Source: Thermoplasmata archaeon (GTDB lineage Archaea > Thermoplasmatota > Thermoplasmata > Thermoplasmatales > Thermoplasmataceae). Taken from it: a stretch of DNA of 5,106 nucleotides. The position numbers and the translations under genes were made by a program. This document shows positions 1 through 5,106 of the stretch, in pieces. Under the pieces are notes generated by a model. That model worked only from the letters and a program-made list of their open reading frames with translations, ran no database searches and was not told where the DNA came from. The DNA lies in the NCBI GenBank assembly GCA_021804185.1, contig JAJZKL010000122.1, positions 1 to 5,106 of the forward strand, given 5' to 3'. Every line of letters begins with the position of its first letter. Position 1 is the stretch's first letter.

Positions 1-87
1 CAACTTATTTCGTGCTCCAATGAAACGATCATAATACTGAACAAGAAGGATTCTACGCTTGCATACGAGACTTTGACGATGACATAA
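1..87 (+). CDS. possible 3' end of a convergent gene (28 codons, partial)
   Basis: Plus-strand frame 1 is open from the window edge to a TAA at 85-87. It would give a C-terminus ending in NKKDSTLAYETLTMT. Its codons (ATA ATA, AAG AAG, ACG) match the usage of the clear genes here, and it would end 23 nt from the stop of the homocitrate synthase in a tail-to-tail arrangement. No family can be recognised from 28 residues, and an open frame this short is not improbable by chance. Minus-strand frames in the same stretch are also open to the edge, for example an ATG at 30-32, but it has no ribosome binding site. This is a tentative call. Confidence 0.3.
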   Translation, partial: QLISCSNETIIILNKKDSTLAYETLTMT

Positions 88-110
88 GTTGATCCATGCC
101 GAAATCAAAT

Positions 111-1280
111 TTAATCTGTATTCGCCTGCAATACGTTTTCCAGCCTGTTTCTTGATACGTTACTGACAATTTCCAGAAGTCTAGCGTTGTCAAAATATCG
201 TGTATCGGGACTTCCCTTGATCTGTGAGAGGACCGCCATAACTTCATCGTCTGCCAAAGTAATACCCATGCTCCCCAATTTCGACTGAAGGGCTCGTTTT
301 CCAGTGTACTTATCAATGGTATAACCCCGCGTCATGCCCAATGGAAGCGGATCCATGAATTCGTATGTAGCGGGATTTCCAAGAATTCCCGAAACATGCA
401 CGCCTGACTTGTGAACAAAGGCATATTCACCAGTAATCGGAAAATTAGGAGGCAGGCGAACTCCGCTATAGGCCGCAACCATGTGAGATAATTCCCGGAG
501 TTTGTCCAGTTTTGCTGCATCAATTCCTAAGTGGAATTTCATTGCAACTGCTATGATCTGAGTTGGTGTTATTCCCACTCTTTCGCCGAGACCGTTTACT
601 GTTGAATGAACTATCGTAGCGCCTCCATCTATGGCAGAAAGGGAGTTTGCGACCGCGTTTCCCATATCATTGTGGGCGTGTATATCCAATTCAACACCTG
701 GTACATCTCTCTTTATATTCAGGAAGAGACTTTTTGTTTTTGCGGGATTCATTATTCCTACTGTGTCAGCAATGCCAATACGATCTGCACCTGCATTCCT
801 TGCAGTTTTCATCACTTCTATCAGATAATCATAATCTGTCCTTGAAGCATCTTCCGGCGTGAACCTCACCTTCAGACCGTAGGATTTTGCCTCGGAAACA
901 GATTCGCCTATTATAGATATGGCTTCATCCCGGGACTTGTGTGTTTTGGAAGTGAGATGTGTGTCGCTTATCCCGTAGAAAATTGCCATTCTGTCTATAT
1001 CAAGAGAAGCTGCAAGCTTAATATCACTGCTGACTGCCCTGCTGTGTGCCACTATTTCAGAAGTTATGCATCCATCTTTTTTCAGCTTGGTTATCCTTTT
1101 AATACCTTCAAGTATATCGAGTGAAACAGCAGGATGACCAACTTCAATCATCTTTATTCCAGTATCGGACAATTTTCTTGCGATTTCAACTCTCTGATCG
1201 GGCGTAAAAACTACCCCGGGAGTTTGTTCACCCTCCCTGAGAGTGGAATCCAGAATGCCTGCGGTGATCTTTGTTTCCAT
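111..1280 (-). CDS. homocitrate synthase (HCS/NifV-type, short form)
   Basis: This 389-residue protein is a DRE-TIM metallolyase predicted to condense acetyl-CoA with 2-oxoglutarate to homocitrate, the first committed step of AAA lysine synthesis, in the cytoplasm. Visible motifs are DSTLREGEQ (11-19, with metal ligand Asp11 and catalytic Arg15), an IVAHSRA strand (76-82), the metal-binding HAHNDMG (201-207), GLGERVGITP (230-239) and FVHKSGVHVSG (288-298), the last in the C-terminal subdomain shared by homocitrate synthases. The length matches HCS and NifV. It lacks the roughly 120-residue LeuA regulatory domain of 2-isopropylmalate synthases, which argues against leucine synthesis. The ATG at 1278-1280 has no Shine-Dalgarno but sits about 27 nt downstream of a TATA element, so the mRNA is probably leaderless. 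It is the last gene of the block, separated from the dehydrogenase by 99 nt with its own promoter. Citramalate or isopropylmalate synthase activity is the main alternative. The homologous Thermus gene is often called hcs or lys20. Confidence 0.85.
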   Translation of the reverse strand: METKITAGILDSTLREGEQTPGVVFTPDQRVEIARKLSDTGIKMIEVGHPAVSLDILEGIKRITKLKKDGCITSEIVAHSRAVSSDIKLAASLDIDRMAIFYGISDTHLTSKTHKSRDEAISIIGESVSEAKSYGLKVRFTPEDASRTDYDYLIEVMKTARNAGADRIGIADTVGIMNPAKTKSLFLNIKRDVPGVELDIHAHNDMGNAVANSLSAIDGGATIVHSTVNGLGERVGITPTQIIAVAMKFHLGIDAAKLDKLRELSHMVAAYSGVRLPPNFPITGEYAFVHKSGVHVSGILGNPATYEFMDPLPLGMTRGYTIDKYTGKRALQSKLGSMGITLADDEVMAVLSQIKGSPDTRYFDNARLLEIVSNVSRNRLENVLQANTD

Positions 1281-1300
1281 GATTATGGTGTTATTTTTAT

Positions 1301-1318
1301 TTATTATTTAATGTTTAC
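1301..1318 (-). promoter_or_regulatory. archaeal TATA/BRE promoter of homocitrate synthase
   Basis: Read on the minus strand, ATTAAATAATAA occupies 1312-1301, with the core TTAAATAA (1311-1304) centred about 27 nt upstream of the A of the ATG at 1280. The purine-rich stretch GTAAACA (1318-1312) directly upstream could serve as the BRE. The 5' flank of the ATG (CACCATAATC) has no Shine-Dalgarno, so transcription probably starts at or very near the start codon. The surrounding run is highly AT-rich, so the exact TATA register is uncertain. Confidence 0.6.
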
Positions 1319-1332
1319 GACCAATATTGGTC
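1319..1332. promoter_or_regulatory. perfect 14-bp palindrome, candidate operator (proximal site)
   Basis: GACCAATATTGGTC is a perfect inverted repeat that directly adjoins the putative BRE of the homocitrate synthase promoter (-39 to -52 from the ATG). An AT-rich centre flanked by G/C arms is the general look of archaeal Lrp/AsnC-family sites. LysM, a family member, controls lysine genes in Sulfolobus. The position would allow either blocking of TFB or activation from just upstream. That it binds a protein is inference. Confidence 0.5.
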
Positions 1333-1337
1333 AATAC

Positions 1338-1351
1338 GCCAAAATATTGGC
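1338..1351. promoter_or_regulatory. near-palindrome, candidate operator (distal site)
   Basis: GCCAAAATATTGGC pairs at six of seven positions per arm and shares the 8-mer AATATTGG (1343-1350) with the proximal palindrome (1323-1330), exactly 20 bp apart, or about two helical turns. A flanking GGTCA (1329-1333) and TGACC (1357-1361) form a wider inverted pair around it. The two sites would therefore lie on the same face of the DNA, as expected for cooperative binding by a dimeric regulator. Confidence 0.42.
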
Positions 1352-1379
1352 TATTCTGACCCATGAACAAACAATTTAT

Positions 1380-2438
1380 TTAGAGAGTTGAAATAATAGA
1401 ATCTGTCACTTTTTTCGTATCTCCCTCCCCTCCAAGATCAGGAGTCAAGCTGCTTGTATTTTTTAAAGATCGTTTCACCGCTCCATCTATCCTTTTTCCT
1501 ACACTTATGAGACGTTCATCCATCCATCTGTTTCCTAGCCAGTCCAAGAGCATTGCAGAAGAAAAAATTTCTGATATCGGGTTGGCTATCCCTTTCCCCA
1601 CAATGTTTGGTGCGGTTCCATGTGCTGCCTGTGCCATTGCCCAACTATCACCATAATTCAATGCAGGAGCGATTCCAAGACTTCCGGCTATTGCGGCCAC
1701 CTCGTCAGAAAGTATGTCCCCATACATGTTAGTAGTAACTATGACATCAAACATCCCAGGATTTATAATCAGGTCGTATGCCGTAGAATCGATAAGCCTG
1801 TCACTTACAGCTACACCTGGAAAATTTTTTGACTGATTATAAAACTCCTCTCTGAAGAGACCGTCGCTCATCTTAAGGACATTTGCCTTATGCACCGCCG
1901 TTACTATTTTCCTTCTAGTCAACGCTATCCTCAATGCTACCTCGCTGATCTTGGCACATTTGTGTCTTGTTATAACCCTAATTGCAATGGCAAGGTCTTG
2001 AGTGGGCATATATTCACCGGAACCCCGATACATGTTTCTGTCTGCATAAAACCCTTCAGTGTTTTCTCGCACTATCACAACGTCAATTGGTTTCTGGTTC
2101 GTATGAATGTAAGTTTTGACGGGTCTGACATTGGCATAAAGATCAAATTTTCTGCGAATCACTCCAGAAGGGCTTTTACTGTTTCCTGGATATTTCCCAA
2201 CATCCAAAGGACCCAGAATAAGGGAGTCACTACCCGATATCACTTTCATTGTTTCGTCTGTGAGAGGAGAACCATACAATGAGTGTGATGTCCAACCGAT
2301 GTCAATCTCCCTGAAATTCAATAAACTTTTCATGCCTTGCGAATCCATTGCACTTTGTATTACTCTCAGTGTGGACTCGATAACTTCGGGCCCTATCCCG
2401 TCTCCTTTTCCAACAGCTATCTCATAAACATCTTTCAT
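1380..2438 (-). CDS. β-decarboxylating dehydrogenase, (homo)isocitrate dehydrogenase type
   Basis: This 352-residue protein belongs to the isocitrate/isopropylmalate/homoisocitrate dehydrogenase family. Its predicted role is oxidative decarboxylation of homoisocitrate to 2-oxoadipate. Motifs include GDGIGPE (12-18), SPSG (89-92) followed by RRKFDLYANVRP (95-106), ENTEGFY (125-131, with the catalytic Tyr131), VHKANVL with catalytic Lys184, TTNMYGDILSDE (235-246, metal ligands Asp241 and Asp245), HGTAPN (273-278) with GKGIANP, and C-terminal TPDLGG. RRKFDLYANVRP closely resembles RRRLDLYANVRP of Thermus homoisocitrate dehydrogenase. Two oddities: the loop after GFY is about eight residues longer than in the Thermus enzyme (it contains RNMYRGSGEYMPT), and the Asp expected in the nucleotide loop is Asn278. 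The start is taken as ATG 2438 because AGGTG (2449-2445) lies 6 nt before it. A GTG at 2447 in the same frame lies inside that Shine-Dalgarno. The gene starts 17 nt after the small dehydratase subunit. Isopropylmalate or a related malate analogue cannot be excluded as substrate. Confidence 0.82.
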   Translation of the reverse strand: MKDVYEIAVGKGDGIGPEVIESTLRVIQSAMDSQGMKSLLNFREIDIGWTSHSLYGSPLTDETMKVISGSDSLILGPLDVGKYPGNSKSPSGVIRRKFDLYANVRPVKTYIHTNQKPIDVVIVRENTEGFYADRNMYRGSGEYMPTQDLAIAIRVITRHKCAKISEVALRIALTRRKIVTAVHKANVLKMSDGLFREEFYNQSKNFPGVAVSDRLIDSTAYDLIINPGMFDVIVTTNMYGDILSDEVAAIAGSLGIAPALNYGDSWAMAQAAHGTAPNIVGKGIANPISEIFSSAMLLDWLGNRWMDERLISVGKRIDGAVKRSLKNTSSLTPDLGGEGDTKKVTDSIISTL

Positions 2439-2444
2439 CGTTTC

Positions 2445-2450
2445 CACCTT
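2445..2450 (-). promoter_or_regulatory. Shine-Dalgarno deciding the dehydrogenase start
   Basis: The minus strand reads AAGGTGGAAACGATG. AGGTG matches the GAGGTG core complementary to archaeal 16S rRNA and is 6 nt from ATG 2438. The upstream GTG (2447-2445) is part of this element and so is unlikely to be the initiator. Confidence 0.55.
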
Positions 2451-2455
2451 GAATT

Positions 2456-2965
2456 TTACAGCGGTTCAGGATCTATGTACCCGTTTTTCTTCAAAACTTC
2501 TATTATTCCACCCGCCTCCACAATATTCATCATGAATCTTGGAAGAGTCTTAAAAGTGATGTTTTCACCCCGGGTTAAGTTGCTGAAATTACCTTCGATA
2601 GGATCTATTTCTACCTGGTCCCCTTCCTTCACAATTGATCTGATGACTTGAGCTGAGAAGACATACAGTCCAACGTTAACTGCATTTCTAAGAAATAGCC
2701 CATTCAGGCTCTCTGCAATTACAGCCGAAATACCAACGCCGAGAAGATTGGAAGCAGCAGGTCTGGATGAACCAACACCAAAATTCTTACCAGCCACAAG
2801 GATATCACCTCTTGCTACAAGATTTGGCCAGCCTGGCCTGTTTGCCCACATTGTATATTTCGGTCTCTCACTTTCGGGCAAAGTGTAACAGATGTGGGGG
2901 TACATGAGATCTGTATTGATATCGCTTCCGAATACCCATGCCTTTCCCCTTAAGTTCCCACTCAA
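2456..2965 (-). CDS. aconitase-superfamily dehydratase small subunit (homoaconitase/IPMI-like, divergent)
   Basis: This 169-residue swivel-domain subunit should pair with the large subunit encoded immediately upstream to interconvert homocitrate and homoisocitrate through homoaconitate. Family features are GKAWVFGSDINTD (7-19), GDILVAGKNFGVGSSR (53-68, with the catalytic Ser-Arg pair), and IAESLNGLFLRNAVNVGL (83-100). Length is normal for stand-alone LeuD/LysU subunits. Three positions are unusual. GSSR is followed by PAA rather than E-H/Q-A. ESLNGLF replaces the common ESFARIF. The substrate-selecting loop that normally reads YLxx after TD-x-I-x-P is replaced by MYPHICYTLPE (21-31). Substrate identity therefore rests on context. 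Translation starts at TTG (2965-2963), overlapping the large-subunit TGA by 4 nt and preceded by GGTGGTG seven nt upstream, so the two subunits are translationally coupled. The Thermus equivalent is lysU. Confidence 0.8.
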   Translation of the reverse strand: MSGNLRGKAWVFGSDINTDLMYPHICYTLPESERPKYTMWANRPGWPNLVARGDILVAGKNFGVGSSRPAASNLLGVGISAVIAESLNGLFLRNAVNVGLYVFSAQVIRSIVKEGDQVEIDPIEGNFSNLTRGENITFKTLPRFMMNIVEAGGIIEVLKKNGYIDPEPL

Positions 2966-4224
2966 GTAGATGCACCACCGATGAATTCCGATGGATCAGT
3001 GACACAACCCCTTACTGCAGATGCTGCCACGGTAGCTGACGATGCCATGTAAATTTTCGCCTCCCTGGAACCCATCCTTCCTTTGAAATTTCGTGTTGTT
3101 GATGTTATTGCAGTCTCACCATCGGACAGGATTCCCATGTGCCCTCCCATGCATGATCCGCATGTGGGGTTTGTTACCATCCCTCCGGCATCAATTATTG
3201 CACCGATGTATCCAAGCCTTTCGGCCGTCCTATAGATCTCTGGTGAAGCCGGTGTAACGATAAGCCTCGTATCAGGATTCACTTGCCTCCCCCTCAGTAT
3301 CCTTGCTGCGGATTCAAGATCCTCGATCCTGCCATTGGCGCAGGAGCCAATTGTACACTGATCTACAGGAATATTCCCTATCTCGGAAACAGGTTTTGTG
3401 TTTCTCGATACAGAATCTGGAAGAGCGATCATTGGAGGGATTTCTCCCATGTCGAAGCTGAAATATCTTGAATAGGTGGTATTCTTGTCGGGGTAAACCG
3501 GATGAAAAGCTGCCTCGGCCCTGTTTTCAATGTAACTCTTCAGAATGTTGTCGTACGGAAATATGGCAAATTCTGCACTCAGTTCAGCACACATAGTTGA
3601 CACCACGGACCTCTGGTCGATTGTCATTTTAGCTATGCCATCCCCGGAAAATTCGATGTTATCGTTCGGCAAATCTCCGATTTCTCCTGCCATCTTGAGA
3701 AACACGTCCTTTGACTCTGTCGGTGATCTTATCAGGCCGTTCAGCTCAACGCTAACGGTTTCTCCCACCGAGAACCATGTCCTTCCAGTGCATATTACCT
3801 GCAGCAACTCTGGTGTACCGAGACCCCTGCTCAGCATATTGTAAGCACCAGCCGATATTGAGTGAGAGTCTGTGTTTGCTATGATCCTTCCCGGTAGTAA
3901 CCATCCTTTCTCTCCAGCAAAGGTATGCGAAATGCCTGCCCTTCCATAATCGTAGAAATTAGTGACTCCCAGCCTGTGAGCCAGTTTACGTATCTTAGAT
4001 GTTCCCGTTGCCATTTCAATATTTGGGGCAGGGGCAAAATGATCAAAAATCACTGCCAATTTGGACGGGTCAAATGCAGCTTTAGGTGGATTGTTAATAA
4101 ACTCCGGGTGAAGTCCTGCTATATCTAACACAATAACTCTGTCAACTGATACGTCAACAATATCCCCGGGGCTGACCACTTTATTCTTCATAGAAGAATG
4201 TTCCTGCAGGATTTTTTCAATCAT
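2962..4224 (-). CDS. aconitase-superfamily dehydratase large subunit (homoaconitase/IPMI-like, [4Fe-4S])
   Basis: The gene encodes a 420-residue catalytic subunit carrying the [4Fe-4S] cluster, predicted to act with the small subunit on homocitrate/homoisocitrate. Motifs, numbered from ATG 4224, are MIEKILQEHS at the N-terminus, PGDIVDVSVDR, DHFAP (61-65), NTDSHS (117-122), TGRTWFSVGE (146-155), GSCANGR with Cys295, and PTCGSCMGG with Cys355 and Cys358. These three Cys are the expected cluster ligands. TTRNFKGRMG and SSATVAASAVRG near the C-terminus are also standard. Length matches archaeal LeuC/LysT/AksD proteins. The frame also allows a GTG start at 4239 (five extra residues, MNPLN), but family proteins begin at M-x-E-K-I-L, and GGGGGTGA (4243-4236) precedes the ATG by 11 nt while overlapping the GTG. 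Isopropylmalate isomerase activity is the chief alternative. The homocitrate role rests on neighbours. The Thermus equivalent is lysT. Confidence 0.85.
   Translation of the reverse strand: MIEKILQEHSSMKNKVVSPGDIVDVSVDRVIVLDIAGLHPEFINNPPKAAFDPSKLAVIFDHFAPAPNIEMATGTSKIRKLAHRLGVTNFYDYGRAGISHTFAGEKGWLLPGRIIANTDSHSISAGAYNMLSRGLGTPELLQVICTGRTWFSVGETVSVELNGLIRSPTESKDVFLKMAGEIGDLPNDNIEFSGDGIAKMTIDQRSVVSTMCAELSAEFAIFPYDNILKSYIENRAEAAFHPVYPDKNTTYSRYFSFDMGEIPPMIALPDSVSRNTKPVSEIGNIPVDQCTIGSCANGRIEDLESAARILRGRQVNPDTRLIVTPASPEIYRTAERLGYIGAIIDAGGMVTNPTCGSCMGGHMGILSDGETAITSTTRNFKGRMGSREAKIYMASSATVAASAVRGCVTDPSEFIGGAST
2973..2979 (-). promoter_or_regulatory. Shine-Dalgarno for the TTG start of the small subunit
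   Basis: GGTGGTG on the minus strand lies 7 nt before TTG 2965 and within the last codons of the large subunit (Gly-Gly-Ala-Ser-Thr). Together with the following C-ATC it resembles the complement of the 16S rRNA 3' end (GGAGGTGATC) with few differences. It supports the rare TTG start over any later codon. Confidence 0.55.
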
Positions 4225-4327
4225 GTTCAGTGGATTCACCCCCTTTCATGCCGAATGACCCATTGACAAATTGGGGATATAATGGAAGAACACAAAACCA
4301 AACTGATTCAAATCTTGAAATGCCCAT
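4217..4327 (-). CDS. possible 36-codon small ORF between lysK and the dehydratase
   Basis: The ORF starts at ATG 4327, two nt after the lysK TAG, and ends with TGA at 4219-4217, so it overlaps the first codons of the large dehydratase subunit in another frame. GAGAGG (4339-4334), inside the last lysK codons, lies 6 nt before the ATG, a proper Shine-Dalgarno distance. The peptide begins MGISRFESVWFCVLPLYPQF and ends with an acidic EHD. It matches no family I know. It is not LysW, which has CxxC pairs and ends in EDWGE-type residues. It has only one Lys codon, so a lysine attenuator is unlikely. If translated, its main effect may be to couple lysK translation to the dehydratase start. It may be chance. 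Confidence 0.25.
   Translation of the reverse strand: MGISRFESVWFCVLPLYPQFVNGSFGMKGGESTEHD
4236..4243 (-). promoter_or_regulatory. Shine-Dalgarno of the large dehydratase subunit
   Basis: GGGGGTGA on the minus strand differs by one base from the ideal GGAGGTGA and ends 11 nt before ATG 4224, somewhat longer than usual. It overlaps the alternative GTG start at 4239, which would have no properly spaced element of its own. Confidence 0.45.
4276..4283 (-). promoter_or_regulatory. weak internal TATA-like element
   Basis: The minus strand reads ATTATATC here, 52-59 nt upstream of ATG 4224. A transcript starting about 26 nt downstream would keep the GGGGGTGA element. The upstream flank (GTTCTTCC) is pyrimidine-rich and not a good BRE, so an internal promoter is only a possibility. 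Confidence 0.2.
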
Positions 4328-4329
4328 GC

Positions 4330-5106
4330 CTATCCTCTCTCTAATAGCATCAGAGCGTCCGATACTATTTCTGCACTTCTTGTAACGTCGCCGAGAGTTA
4401 TGTGTTCATTGTTTGTGTGCGAAAGTTTAGTGTCGCCGGGACCATAAGTTACAGTTGGTATGTTCCATGAATTTCCGAGTATATTCATATCACCGCTGCC
4501 GCTTTTGAATACGATCTTAGCATTTGACCCCGTTCTCTGAATGACTGCAGAGCGGAAAGACATTGCCAGCAGGCTTTTTGTGTTGGCCACATATGGTTTT
4601 ACCTCGCTTCTTACTTTTATTTTTGCAGGCATAGGAAGATTAAGGGAGTTACAAATTCGCGTAACTTCCCTCAGGATGTCGTTTTGGTTTATCGAAGGGG
4701 GAAACCTGATATCGAGTGTTATTCTTGATTTCGAGGGTGTGATGTTGTCCGCTTCGCCTCCCCTGATGCCGGTCAATGCAGCAGACACTTTTGAAAACTC
4801 TGCGTTTCCCGAATAATGATCTCGTATTCTTGACCATGCTAATATTGCAGCATCCACCGAGCTCCCCCCCATCCACGGAGCACTCGCGTGGAAAGGTTCT
4901 GTTTGGAAAGTCACATCTATCAACAACCTGCCCCTGTACCCAACCGTAATGCCGTTGACATTACTCGGTTCACCGAATATTGCATAATCGCTCTTCGCTT
5001 GCGTCCTTACGACTTCAAGTATTCCCTTCCCTGGACCCTCTTCCCCAATTGCAGCTATTACCTTTAATGACCCTTTGAACCCTGACTCCTTTGCTATCAT
5101 TGCGCC
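4330..5106 (-). CDS. lysK: LysK-type [LysW]-lysine/ornithine hydrolase, 5' end cut by the window
   Basis: This M20-family zinc hydrolase is predicted to release lysine (in some archaea also ornithine) from the γ-carboxyl of the carrier protein LysW, the last step of the AAA pathway. The frame is open to the right edge. The visible 258 residues begin Gly-Ala-Met-Ile, aligning with the family GRGAVDAKGP..MI segment, so the Met at 5098-5100 is internal. About 90 residues with the first zinc ligands (HxDT and the DAKG Asp) lie outside. Numbered from that Met: IAAIGEEG (15-22, catalytic Glu20 and zinc ligand Glu21), FGEPS with zinc ligand Glu44, GYRGRLLID, PFHASAP (69-75) in the lid domain, GGEADNITPSKSRITLDIRF (114-133), KSGSGDMNIL (199-208), and YGPGDTKLSHTNNEHITL (219-236, zinc ligand His233). 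KSGSGDMNIL and YGPGDTKLSHTN closely follow Sulfolobus LysK. ArgE/DapE deacylases are more distant alternatives. A G7 run on the coding strand at 4870-4864 encodes Met-Gly-Gly-Ser. Confidence 0.82.
   Translation of the reverse strand, partial: GAMIAKESGFKGSLKVIAAIGEEGPGKGILEVVRTQAKSDYAIFGEPSNVNGITVGYRGRLLIDVTFQTEPFHASAPWMGGSSVDAAILAWSRIRDHYSGNAEFSKVSAALTGIRGGEADNITPSKSRITLDIRFPPSINQNDILREVTRICNSLNLPMPAKIKVRSEVKPYVANTKSLLAMSFRSAVIQRTGSNAKIVFKSGSGDMNILGNSWNIPTVTYGPGDTKLSHTNNEHITLGDVTRSAEIVSDALMLLERG

Noticed and set aside
1..32. Start of another minus-strand gene (ATG at 30-32, MIVSLEHEI)
   Set aside because: No Shine-Dalgarno or convincing TATA element precedes it, only ten codons are visible, and another minus frame is equally open. 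The plus-strand tail is the slightly better reading.
53..316. 87-codon minus-strand ORF overlapping the end of homocitrate synthase
   Set aside because: It is a frame shadow of the homocitrate synthase C-terminus. The residues match no family, and the conserved frame clearly runs to the TAA at 111.
1319..1361. Palindromes as an intrinsic terminator of the dehydrogenase transcript
   Set aside because: The stems are short and AT-centred and no T-rich tract follows on the minus strand. Position next to a TATA/BRE favours an operator. Some effect on RNA ends cannot be ruled out.
1890..2282. 130-codon plus-strand ORF opposite the dehydrogenase gene
   Set aside because: It is antisense to a strongly conserved enzyme, gives a Cys/His/Tyr-rich composition without family motifs, and has no ribosome binding site or neighbours on that strand.
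111..4239. The block as a leucine operon (leuA, leuC, leuD, leuB)
   Set aside because: The synthase lacks the LeuA regulatory domain, the dehydrogenase has the RRKFDLYANVRP form seen in homoisocitrate dehydrogenase, and the neighbour is lysK. It remains the main alternative for the dehydratase.
4217..4327. Small ORF as LysW, the missing carrier protein
   Set aside because: LysW is about 54 residues with CxxC zinc-binding pairs and a conserved acidic EDWGE-type end. This peptide has a single Cys and no such tail.
4864..4870. G7 run in lysK as a phase-variable tract or frameshift
   Set aside because: The reading frame is intact through it with the expected LysK motifs on both sides, and seven bases is short for slipped-strand switching.

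Overview
The window holds five consecutive genes, all read from the minus strand, that match most of an α-aminoadipate (AAA) lysine pathway of the LysW-carrier type. In transcription order (right to left) they are: the 3' two thirds of a LysK-type M20 metallohydrolase; the large and small subunits of an aconitase-superfamily dehydratase; a β-decarboxylating (homo)isocitrate dehydrogenase-type enzyme; and a short homocitrate synthase without a LeuA regulatory domain. Together they would condense 2-oxoglutarate with acetyl-CoA, isomerise homocitrate, oxidise and decarboxylate it to 2-oxoadipate, and (LysK) release the finished amino acid from the LysW carrier. The middle genes lysW, lysX, lysZ, lysY and lysJ are not in this window.

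The organism looks archaeal. LysK resembles archaeal and Thermus LysW-amino-acid hydrolases. The homocitrate synthase gene has an AT-rich TATA element centred about 27 nt before its ATG and no Shine-Dalgarno, which is the leaderless archaeal arrangement. ATA, AAG and AGA/AGG codons are frequent, and G+C is moderate by eye. A Thermoplasmata-like archaeon would fit, but the lineage is inference.

Layout: 1-110 is non-coding or the tail of a convergent plus-strand gene. 111-1280 is homocitrate synthase. 1281-1379 is a promoter region with two palindromes 20 bp apart. 1380-2438 is the dehydrogenase. 2456-2965 and 2962-4224 are the dehydratase subunits, overlapping by 4 nt. 4217-4329 is a short spacer that carries a 36-codon ORF with its own Shine-Dalgarno. 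4330-5106 is lysK, cut by the window edge. Genes inside the block use Shine-Dalgarno starts and tight spacing, whereas the homocitrate synthase has its own promoter.

I see no new defence system, mobile element, RNA gene or CRISPR array. The points most worth a second look are the operator-like palindrome pair next to the homocitrate synthase promoter, the atypical small dehydratase subunit (GSSR-P-A-A instead of GSSR-E, and no YL specificity loop), and the dehydrogenase with a longer active-site loop and Asn in place of the usual NAD-selecting Asp.
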